Shown here piece after piece: positions 1 to 6,383 of a stretch of DNA of 22,450 nt. A program made the position numbers and the translations under genes. The first letter of the stretch is position 1. Every line of letters begins with the position of its first letter. The notes beneath the pieces were generated by a model, which saw only the letters and a program-made list of their open reading frames with translations, did not search any database and had not been told where the DNA came from. The DNA comes from CAYLMM01 sp964646035 (GTDB taxonomy: Bacteria > Krumholzibacteriota > Krumholzibacteriia > LZORAL124-64-63), in NCBI GenBank assembly GCA_964646035.1, contig CAZYDJ010000025.1, positions 1-22,450 of the forward strand, written 5' to 3'.

Positions 1-537
1 GGGTTGCCCACCATGGTGCCTCTCTACGCCGCCGGCCTGGTCTGGCTCGGAGCATTGGCGGTGCTGCTTTCCCGCCGTCTTTCCGCATTCTGCGCCCGGA
101 CGCTGCGCTTGCTGCGACTGCCGGCGATCGCCGGCCGCGTGGACCAGTTCGCCGAGGAATTCAAGATCTTCCGCACCCGGCTGCGCCGTCTGGCCGGGGT
201 CTTCTGCCTGGCCTGCGGCGTCCAGTCCTTGCGCATCCTGACCCACATCCTGGCCGCCCTGGGGCTGGGCCTGACCCTGGGCGGGGATCAGATCCTGCTC
301 TTCTTCGTACTGGTGCCCCTGCTCGGAGTGTTGATAGCGCTGCCGATCAGCATCAACGGAATCGGGGTGCGCGAAGTGTTGTCGACCCGTTTCTTCGTCA
401 CCGCCGGGGTGGTCGCGGTGGCCGCGGACGCCGTCGCGGTAGAGTTCAGCGCCTATCTCGTGCAGGTTGCGGTCAGCCTGTTGGGGGGGATCCTCTTCTT
501 CAGCGGACGTCTGCGCCGGGCCGAGCCCACGGCCTGA
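1..537 (+). CDS. Flippase-like / LPG-synthase-TM family membrane protein, 3' part
   Basis: The frame is open from the first base, so the 5' end lies outside the window and only about 178 C-terminal residues are seen. The visible part has hydrophobic helices and, near its end, the sequence LPISINGIGVRE. That matches the P-x-S-I-N-G-x-G-x-R-E signature of the lysylphosphatidylglycerol-synthase transmembrane family (PF03706, UPF0104). Members of this family are polytopic inner-membrane proteins, often found in glycan or lipid loci and thought to flip or modify lipid-linked substrates. The stop codon overlaps a 7-bp hairpin. Its place at the head of a run of glycosyltransferases suggests a role in lipid-linked glycan handling, but the substrate cannot be read from the sequence. 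The family call is firm and the function is not. Confidence 0.8.
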   Translation, partial: GLPTMVPLYAAGLVWLGALAVLLSRRLSAFCARTLRLLRLPAIAGRVDQFAEEFKIFRTRLRRLAGVFCLACGVQSLRILTHILAALGLGLTLGGDQILLFFVLVPLLGVLIALPISINGIGVREVLSTRFFVTAGVVAVAADAVAVEFSAYLVQVAVSLLGGILFFSGRLRRAEPTA

Positions 538-556
538 GCCGGATTTCCGCCGGCTC
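536..556 (+). terminator. Hairpin over the stop codon of the flippase-like gene (terminator-like, no T-tract)
   Basis: GAGCCGG (536-542) pairs perfectly with CCGGCTC (550-556) around a 7-nt loop. The stem begins inside the TGA at 535-537. No run of T follows, so this is not a canonical intrinsic terminator. It could act as a weak terminator or as an mRNA 3'-end protector. The pairing is seen directly; the role is inferred. Confidence 0.35.
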
Positions 557-593
557 CGATCCGCGGCCGGCGGGAACACGCGGTCGGCTGCTC

Positions 594-622
594 TTGTTGC
601 CTATCTGGACGTGTGCTAGATT
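594..622 (+). promoter_or_regulatory. Possible promoter upstream of the DUF2723 gene
   Basis: TTGTTG (594-599) and TAGATT (617-622) are separated by 17 bp. The -10 is preceded by TG one base upstream (614-615), giving an extended -10. The matches are 3/6 and 4/6, so this is weak, but the 138-bp spacer is the largest gap in the first part of the glycan locus and the most likely place for transcription to restart. Confidence 0.35.
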
Positions 623-662
623 TACCCGTCCGATTTCGCCGAAGAACTTCATTGTATACCCC

Positions 663-670
663 GAGAGGAG
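663..670 (+). promoter_or_regulatory. Ribosome binding site that sets the GTG start at 676
   Basis: GAGAGGAG lies 5 nt before GTG 676. The same frame is open upstream to a GTG at 613, but that codon has no comparable site. Confidence 0.7.
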
Positions 671-675
671 CCCTC

Positions 676-3381
676 GTGGCTGCTGGCTGGTTGCGTCGCC
701 CCGCTTTCTGGATCGCGGCGGCAATTTTTACGGCTGGAATCCTGGTCTACGGCTTGACGATGCCGCCGACGACCAGTTTCTGGGATTGCGGCGAGTTCAT
801 CACGACCTCTCATATCCTGGGCGTGCCCCATCAACCGGGAACACCGCTCTACGTGCTGGTCGGGCGCTGCTTCGACATCCTGCTGGCCCCGGTGCTCGGG
901 GTGGCGGCGTCGATAAACTTCATGTCGGCATTCTTCAGCTCGCTGGCCCTGCTCTTCGTCTTCCTGGTGATCCGGGACATCGCCCGCCGGGCCGATCCGG
1001 ATTCGAGCTGGATGCCCGCGGCCGGCGGCGTCATCGGCGCCCTGTTCCTGATGTTCAGCCAGACGTTCTGGAACAACGCGATCGAGGCCGAGGTCTACGG
1101 GCTGGCGGCCTTCGTGATCGCTTTCCTGAGCTGGCTGGCCTTGCGCTGGTGGGAGATCCGTGACGACGAGAGCAGCCATCGCCTGCTCTACCTGGTGATC
1201 TACATGCTGGGCCTCGGAGTGGGATTCCATCTGGGCACGCTGCTGGTCTATCCGGGCATCTTCGTGCTGATCCTGTTCGCGAGCCGCCGCAAGCTGCCGG
1301 TGATCGACCTCTTCGGCATCAGCGTGGGCCTGGGGCTGTTCTTCGCGATGACCATCTTCAAGGACGGCTTCGTCCTCTGGACGTTGCTGGTGGCCTACGC
1401 GGTCTTCGTCTTCTGGCGCAGCGCCCGCGGGCACAACTTCATGCTCGCCGGCAGCCTGCTGTTCCTGCTCGGGCTGTCGGTGCACATCTATCTCTATATC
1501 CGGGCGGGGCTCGATCCGGCGATCAACCAGTCGCAGCCCGACAACTTCGCGGCCCTGATGAGCGTCCTGCGGCGCGAGCAGTATCCGCCGATGAATCCCT
1601 TCGTGCGCAAGGCCGACATCCTCTGGCAGATCAAGTACTACTATGTCTTTCTGATGGACCAGTACTCGTTCATCTCGCCGGCGGGAAGTTCGCTGGCGCG
1701 GACCGCCACCTTCCTCGGACCGATCTTCCTGGGCCTGCTCGGGGTGATCCACAGCCTGTGGCGGGCGCGTTCCTGGGCGATCATGCTGTTGGTCAACTAC
1801 CTGATCAACGCCGATCTGCTGAATCTCTACCTGAACTTCACCGACCACGAGGTCCGCGACCGCGACTACTTCTTCTCGGCCGCCTTCCTCTGCTTCGCGA
1901 TCTTCATCGGCATCGGCGCCGCGGCCCTGCTGCGCTACATGGCCGGACCGCTCGGCAAGTCGGCGGTGTTCCTGAAGGCGGGGGAGAAGGTCCGGGCAGT
2001 GAAGGCGGGAGCCGGGCCGATAACGGCCGCCGCGCTGCTGATCGTAGTGGCCGCGTTGCCGGCCCTGGTGCCGGGGCACGCCAAATGGCACGAGCATGAC
2101 CGCACCCACAACACCGTTCCCCGGGAATACGCCTGGAACCTGTTGGCCGGGCTGGACGATAACGCCATCCTCTTCACCAACGGCGACAACGACACCTTCC
2201 CGATCTGGTACCTGCAGTACGTCGAGGGATACCGCACCGACGTGACGGTCGTGAACCTGAGCCTGATCAACCTGCCCTGGTATATCCGCCAGTTGCAGAG
2301 CCGCGAACCGGCGCTGGAGCTCTCGTACACCGACAAGCAGATCGACCAGTTGCAGCCGGCCTATTATACCGATCCGGACACCGGCCAGCAGCGCATCGTC
2401 TACGTCAAGGACTACATCGTATCCGACGCCATCCAGCAGTCGTTCAACGAGCGGCCGATCTTCTTCGCGGTGACCATCCCGATCGACAACATGGAACGCT
2501 ACTACCCGTTGCTGCAGATGGAGGGGCTGGCCTTCCGCCTCACCCGTGACCGCGGGCCGAACGACATGCCCGAGGTCGACAGCGACCGCATGCTGAACAA
2601 CTATTACGGCGCCTACGACTTCACCGGCCTGCTCAGCGGGGACAGCGACTTGCGCCGGGCCGAGTTCGCCGAACTGAACGGCCTGCCCGCGGGACTGGGC
2701 CGCGAAGTGATGCTCGGGGATGAGATGCCCGCAGCCAAAATCTTCGACCAGGTCTACGATCATTGGGGCGTGTTGCGGCCGGACGTTTTCCTGGACAAGA
2801 CAACCGACAACCTGCTGGGCAACTATCCGGCGGGTCTGGTGCGCGCGGGCTATGATTTCCTGACCCGCGCCCAGGCGACCGAACTGGACGACGGCCGTCT
2901 CTACGACGAATTGATGGACAAGGCCGAGGCGGCGTTCGAACTGGCGTCCCGCATCGATCCGGTTTTCCCCATGGTTTCGGATATCTATCCCCTGATCCTG
3001 GTGGAGAAGAACCGGTCGCGGGAAGCCGTCGGATTCGTCGACCGGAATCAGGGCCTGATCCCGCCGCAGGACGAGCGGCAGATCCTGTTGCAGGTGACGT
3101 CGGCGATGATCTCGGTGGGTGACGGCGGTGTCGTCAGGGATTGGATGCTGAACCGGATCGAATCGGAACCGGCGCAGAAGATCCACTACCAGATCCTGTT
3201 CAAGGAGGCGCGCTCCAGAAACAGCCTCGCCGACTGCCGCTCAGCGATGGAGTCCTGGGTCGCCCGCAGCGGCGAGCGGGACGCCGAGATGGCGTCGCTG
3301 CTGGCCGAGATGGAAGCGGGCGCGACCGTGAGCGGCGGCGGAGAATCACCGCGGGCCCGTACGCCCCGGGAGGAGCCTTGA
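676..3381 (+). CDS. DUF2723 family GT-C-type membrane glycosyltransferase
   Basis: This 901-residue protein has a multi-helix N-terminal half and a soluble C-terminal half. Residues 37-40 read DCGE, followed by HQPG at 52-55; this acidic loop after the first helix is typical of DUF2723 (PF11028) and equivalent to the acidic catalytic loop of GT-C enzymes. Residues 503-514 read GDNDTFPIWYLQ, a hallmark of the family's periplasmic part. DUF2723 proteins are usually annotated as protein O-mannosyltransferase-like and are common in Bacteroidetes and relatives. By analogy with GT-C enzymes it would take a sugar from a polyprenyl-phosphate donor on the outer face of the membrane. The GTG start is chosen from its GAGAGGAG site. 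The C-terminal ~150 residues look helical and repeat-like (TPR-like at best). It ends 2 nt before the next gene. Family certain; donor and acceptor unknown. Confidence 0.88.
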   Translation: MAAGWLRRPAFWIAAAIFTAGILVYGLTMPPTTSFWDCGEFITTSHILGVPHQPGTPLYVLVGRCFDILLAPVLGVAASINFMSAFFSSLALLFVFLVIRDIARRADPDSSWMPAAGGVIGALFLMFSQTFWNNAIEAEVYGLAAFVIAFLSWLALRWWEIRDDESSHRLLYLVIYMLGLGVGFHLGTLLVYPGIFVLILFASRRKLPVIDLFGISVGLGLFFAMTIFKDGFVLWTLLVAYAVFVFWRSARGHNFMLAGSLLFLLGLSVHIYLYIRAGLDPAINQSQPDNFAALMSVLRREQYPPMNPFVRKADILWQIKYYYVFLMDQYSFISPAGSSLARTATFLGPIFLGLLGVIHSLWRARSWAIMLLVNYLINADLLNLYLNFTDHEVRDRDYFFSAAFLCFAIFIGIGAAALLRYMAGPLGKSAVFLKAGEKVRAVKAGAGPITAAALLIVVAALPALVPGHAKWHEHDRTHNTVPREYAWNLLAGLDDNAILFTNGDNDTFPIWYLQYVEGYRTDVTVVNLSLINLPWYIRQLQSREPALELSYTDKQIDQLQPAYYTDPDTGQQRIVYVKDYIVSDAIQQSFNERPIFFAVTIPIDNMERYYPLLQMEGLAFRLTRDRGPNDMPEVDSDRMLNNYYGAYDFTGLLSGDSDLRRAEFAELNGLPAGLGREVMLGDEMPAAKIFDQVYDHWGVLRPDVFLDKTTDNLLGNYPAGLVRAGYDFLTRAQATELDDGRLYDELMDKAEAAFELASRIDPVFPMVSDIYPLILVEKNRSREAVGFVDRNQGLIPPQDERQILLQVTSAMISVGDGGVVRDWMLNRIESEPAQKIHYQILFKEARSRNSLADCRSAMESWVARSGERDAEMASLLAEMEAGATVSGGGESPRARTPREEP

Positions 3382-3383
3382 CC

Positions 3384-4430
3384 ATGGTCGACGCGACAGC
3401 CCTGGCGCGATCCCTGCCCGGCGGGATCCTGCCCGAACCCCTGCGCGACGGCGCCCGCGTCGTTGTCACCGGCTGCGCCGGATTCATCGGCAGCCATCTG
3501 GCCGAGGCCCTGCTCGCGTGCGGCTGCTCGGTGACCGGCGTGGATTCGTTGACCGACTACTACGATCCGGCCCTGAAGCGGGAGAACCTGTCCCATCTGA
3601 CCGGCCTATCCGGTTTCAGGTTCATCGAGCGGGACATCCTCGATCTGGACCCGGTCGAGTTGCTGGCCGGCCAGAGGATCTGCTTCCACCTGGCCGCCCA
3701 GGCGGGAGTCCGGGCGAGTTGGGGGAGTTGCTTCGACGAGTATGTCGACCGCAATATCCGGGCTACGCAGCGTCTGCTGGAGGCCTGTGTCGATCCGGCG
3801 GTCGCGCCCGGCCTGAAACGATTCGTCTATTCGAGCTCCAGTTCGGTCTACGGCGACAGCGACGAGCTGCCTCTTTCGGAGGCCGCGCTGCCCCGTCCGC
3901 ATTCGCCCTACGGCGTGACCAAGCTGGCCGCCGAGCATCTCTGCGGCCTGTACTCGGCCAACTTCGGCGTACCGATCAGCGCCTTGCGTTATTTCACCGT
4001 CTACGGCCCGCGCCAGAGACCGGACATGGCCTTCCGCAAGTTCATCGAGGCGGCGCTCGACGGCCGTCCCTGGCAGATCTTCGGCGACGGCGAACAGACC
4101 CGCGATTTCACCTACGTCCACGACGCCGTGCGCGCCAACATCCTGGCCGCGGGCGCGACCGTTCCCTATATCGTGGTCAACGTCGGCGGCGGGGCGAGAG
4201 TCCGTCTCAACGACGCTCTCGATCTGATGCGGGATCTGCTGCGCGAGGCGTCGCCGGAGGCCGAGCCGGTCATGGAACGTCTGCCGCTGGAGAAGGGGGA
4301 TGTCCGGGATACCTGGGCCGATCCCGAACTGGCGGCGGCCGGAATCGGATTCCGCCCCACGGTTCCTTTCGCCGAGGGACTGGCCCGACAGGTGGAATGG
4401 GTGGTCAACAGGAGGACGCGACTTGACTGA
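3384..4430 (+). CDS. NAD-dependent epimerase, UDP-glucuronate 4-epimerase-like
   Basis: An extended short-chain dehydrogenase/reductase of 348 residues. The NAD-binding loop TGCAGFIG is at 29-36. DSLTDYYDP at 54-62 resembles the D-N-x-N-D-Y-Y-D stretch of UDP-glucuronate 4-epimerases. The catalytic Tyr/Lys pair is Y176 and K180 (SPYGVTK), with a Ser-rich strand near 150-155, and YGPRQRPDMA is at 207-216. The probable reaction inverts C4 of a UDP-hexose or UDP-hexuronate and so feeds the local glycosyltransferases. The frame is open upstream to 3141, but that stretch lies inside the DUF2723 gene; ATG 3384 sits 9 nt after GGAGG and 2 nt past the previous stop. A TTG at 3378 is a weaker alternative. 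The exact sugar (GlcA, Glc or GlcNAc) cannot be decided from sequence alone. Confidence 0.85.
   Translation: MVDATALARSLPGGILPEPLRDGARVVVTGCAGFIGSHLAEALLACGCSVTGVDSLTDYYDPALKRENLSHLTGLSGFRFIERDILDLDPVELLAGQRICFHLAAQAGVRASWGSCFDEYVDRNIRATQRLLEACVDPAVAPGLKRFVYSSSSSVYGDSDELPLSEAALPRPHSPYGVTKLAAEHLCGLYSANFGVPISALRYFTVYGPRQRPDMAFRKFIEAALDGRPWQIFGDGEQTRDFTYVHDAVRANILAAGATVPYIVVNVGGGARVRLNDALDLMRDLLREASPEAEPVMERLPLEKGDVRDTWADPELAAAGIGFRPTVPFAEGLARQVEWVVNRRTRLD
4410..4415 (+). promoter_or_regulatory. Ribosome binding site that sets the TTG start at 4423
   Basis: A full AGGAGG lies 7 nt before TTG 4423. The frame is open further upstream inside the epimerase gene, but translation from there would be out of register with this strong site and would lengthen the family's usual N-terminus. 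Confidence 0.75.
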
Positions 4431-5367
4431 TAACCCCGTCAACTCTTGCTCGATATCGGTTGTGATTCCGGCGTTCAACGAAGCCGAGTCGATCCCCGAA
4501 CTGCTGGATCGCATCCATCAGTCGATCAACGGCATGGGGCGGACCTACGAGGTATGGGTCATCGACGACGGCAGCGACGACGGCACCTATGCCGCCGCCG
4601 CCGCGGTGGCTCAGAAACGTCCGGAAGTGCATGCCGTCGAATTTACCCGCAATCACGGCAAGGCGGCCGCGCTCCAGGCCGGTTTCGACGCTTCCTGCGG
4701 CGAGATCATCATCACGATGGACGCCGATCTGCAGGATGATCCGGCCGAGATTCCGGCCCTGGTCGCCAAGATCGAACAGGGGTGGGACCTGGTTTCGGGC
4801 TGGAAGCAGGATCGCAAGGATTCCCTGGTCAAGAACCAGACCTCGAAGATTTTCAATTGGGTCGTCTCGCGGTCCGTCGGCTTGCGTCTGCACGACTTCA
4901 ACTGCGGTCTGAAGGCCTATCGGCGCGAGGTGATCGAGAGCCTGAAGATCTACGGCGAGCTGCATCGTTTCGTGCCCGCGCTGGCCTATCGCGAGGGCTT
5001 CCGGGTGGCCGAGATCCCGGTTCGCCACCACAAGCGCACTTTCGGCGTGACCAAGTACGGTCCGGCCCGTTTCCTCAACGGTTTTCTCGACCTGATGACC
5101 CTGCTGTTCCTCAGCGGCCGGGCCACGTCGCCGCTGCATCTTTTCGGCAGGATCGGCATTGCCACCTTCGCCGTCGGAGCAGCCATCGACCTCTATTTCC
5201 TCGTGCTGTGGCTGGCCGGCAACGGGCTGCGCCTGAGGCCGCTGCTGTTGCTGGGAGTGGTTTTGGTGCTGCTGTCGGTCCAGTTCATCAGCCTGGGATT
5301 GATCGCCGAACTGGTGGTCGCGGGTCATAATCCGGAACAGGAGTACCGTGTCCGTCGCCGGATCTGA
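4423..5367 (+). CDS. Membrane-anchored polyprenyl-phosphate sugar synthase (GT2, GtrB/ArnC/DPM-like)
   Basis: The 314-residue protein begins ISVVIPAFNEAES, the standard GT2 opening. DDGSDDGT is at 48-55 and the metal-binding DAD at 100-102 lies within DADLQDDP. The stretch NHGKAAALQAGF is typical of the dolichol-phosphate-mannose/GtrB branch. Two hydrophobic helices follow near residues 240-300, the anchor arrangement of GtrB and ArnC. Such enzymes transfer a sugar from a nucleotide donor to undecaprenyl phosphate on the cytoplasmic face, making a donor for GT-C enzymes; DUF2723 two genes upstream and YfhO two genes downstream are candidate users. It overlaps the epimerase stop by 8 nt and the next gene by 20 nt. 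The transferred sugar is not predictable. Confidence 0.87.
   Translation: MTDNPVNSCSISVVIPAFNEAESIPELLDRIHQSINGMGRTYEVWVIDDGSDDGTYAAAAAVAQKRPEVHAVEFTRNHGKAAALQAGFDASCGEIIITMDADLQDDPAEIPALVAKIEQGWDLVSGWKQDRKDSLVKNQTSKIFNWVVSRSVGLRLHDFNCGLKAYRREVIESLKIYGELHRFVPALAYREGFRVAEIPVRHHKRTFGVTKYGPARFLNGFLDLMTLLFLSGRATSPLHLFGRIGIATFAVGAAIDLYFLVLWLAGNGLRLRPLLLLGVVLVLLSVQFISLGLIAELVVAGHNPEQEYRVRRRI
5339..5343 (+). promoter_or_regulatory. Ribosome binding site that sets the GTG start at 5348
   Basis: AGGAG lies 4 nt before GTG 5348, inside the end of the upstream gene. The in-frame ATG at 5369 has no such site. Confidence 0.55.
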
Positions 5368-6289
5368 TATGGGGGCCGTCGCCGCGCCGCCTTCGCTGGC
5401 CGTGCTGATCGTCAATTGGAACGGCCGCGAACTGCTGGGCGATTGCATCGGTTCGCTGCTTACCGAGGGTTACGACCCGCTGCGGATCGTCGTGGTGGAC
5501 AATGCGTCCAGCGACGATTCCGTCGATTTCCTGCGCCAGACCTTTCCCTCGGTCGAGGTCGTCGTATCGGCGGAGAACCGGCGTTGGGCCGGCGGGAACA
5601 ATCTCGGTCTGCGCCATCTGGCCGAATCCGGCGAATTTCCCGAGCACGTCCTGCTGCTGAACAACGACACCCTGGTCCCCGAGGGCAGCCTGCGCCTGCT
5701 GGTCGACGCCCAGCAGGAAGATGCCGCGGCCTGGATCGTCACGCCCCGGATCTGCTATGCCGACCAGCCCGGCCGCATCTGGTACGACGGGGGCGAGGTC
5801 GGCCGCTACACCGGCTGGATCCACCACTCGGGCATCCGCCAGACCGCGGGCCGCCGTCCGCTGCGTAAACGCTACGTCGGCTACGGCACCGGCTGCGCCC
5901 TGATGATCTCCCGGCGCTGCTTCGAGACCGTGGGCGAGCTCGACGAGGGCTACTTCTTCTACGGCGAGGATTCCGACTATTGCCTGCGGGCCAGGGCCGT
6001 CGGAGGCTGTGTCCTGCACGTGCCGGGTTCGCTGATCCTGCACAAGGTGAGCTCGTCGCTGGGGGAGGAGAGTCCGCGCAAGGCCTATCTCAAGAGCCGC
6101 AGCCACGTCCGATTGCTGAAGAAGCATTGGTCGGCCGCGCGATGGTTTCTGCTGGCGCCCTGCCAGCTGGCTTATTACGCGGCTCTCGCCGGATGGCATC
6201 TCTGGGGCGGCCGCCACGGGACGGCTCGGGCCGGGCTCGCCGGTGTCATCGACGAGATCAGCGGACGCAGGGATCCCGAGAGCTCCTGA
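5348..6289 (+). CDS. Family 2 glycosyltransferase, rhamnosyltransferase-like
   Basis: The 313-residue protein carries the inverting GT2 motifs of the rhamnosyltransferase/WbbL-like group: VNWNGRE at 22-28, DNASSDDS at 51-58, the metal-binding NND at 105-107, and the acidic GEDSDY at 206-211 that usually holds the catalytic base. The N-terminus has no membrane helix; the C-terminal ~50 residues contain a hydrophobic stretch near WFLLAPCQLAYYAAL that may associate with the membrane. The role is to add a sugar to a lipid-linked or surface acceptor on the cytoplasmic side. It starts inside the preceding gene (20-nt overlap), so translation is probably coupled. It is the only gene of the front group followed by a sizeable spacer (94 nt). 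Specificity is unknown; 'rhamnosyl' reflects family resemblance only. Confidence 0.85.
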   Translation: MSVAGSDMGAVAAPPSLAVLIVNWNGRELLGDCIGSLLTEGYDPLRIVVVDNASSDDSVDFLRQTFPSVEVVVSAENRRWAGGNNLGLRHLAESGEFPEHVLLLNNDTLVPEGSLRLLVDAQQEDAAAWIVTPRICYADQPGRIWYDGGEVGRYTGWIHHSGIRQTAGRRPLRKRYVGYGTGCALMISRRCFETVGELDEGYFFYGEDSDYCLRARAVGGCVLHVPGSLILHKVSSSLGEESPRKAYLKSRSHVRLLKKHWSAARWFLLAPCQLAYYAALAGWHLWGGRHGTARAGLAGVIDEISGRRDPESS

Positions 6290-6327
6290 TGGACAGCCCG
6301 CCGGGGCTGATGGTATCCTCGTTGCGG

Positions 6328-6347
6328 CGGCCCCGTCCAAGGGGTCG
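6328..6347 (+). other. Intergenic RNA hairpin between the GT2 and YfhO genes
   Basis: CGGCCCC (6328-6334) pairs with GGGGTCG (6341-6347) over a 6-nt loop, giving a 7-bp stem with one G-U pair. It is flanked by GGTATC at 6312-6317 and 6351-6356. No T-tract follows, so a terminator is unlikely. It may adjust mRNA stability inside the operon. The pairing is seen; the role is a guess. Confidence 0.3.
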
Positions 6348-6370
6348 ATTCGGTATCGAGTCCCCACCGG

Positions 6371-6376
6371 AAAGGA
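6371..6376 (+). promoter_or_regulatory. Ribosome binding site supporting the TTG start at 6384
   Basis: AAAGGA lies 7 nt before TTG 6384. The frame is open back to 6243, but that would add ~47 residues overlapping the previous gene and lacking family resemblance. Confidence 0.55.
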
Positions 6377-6383
6377 CCGCAGA

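Noticed and set aside
649..3186. 845-codon open frame on the minus strand
   Set aside because: It lies fully antisense to the DUF2723 gene. Its product is rich in Q, H, R, D and E without domain motifs, as expected for the mirror frame of a high-GC gene.
3141..3383. N-terminal extension of the epimerase
   Set aside because: It would lie in the DUF2723 coding region and adds low-complexity residues absent from the family; ATG 3384 has the ribosome binding site.
3518..4426. 302-codon plus-strand frame within the epimerase gene
   Set aside because: The product is Arg/Gly/Pro-rich and overlaps an SDR gene with intact motifs.
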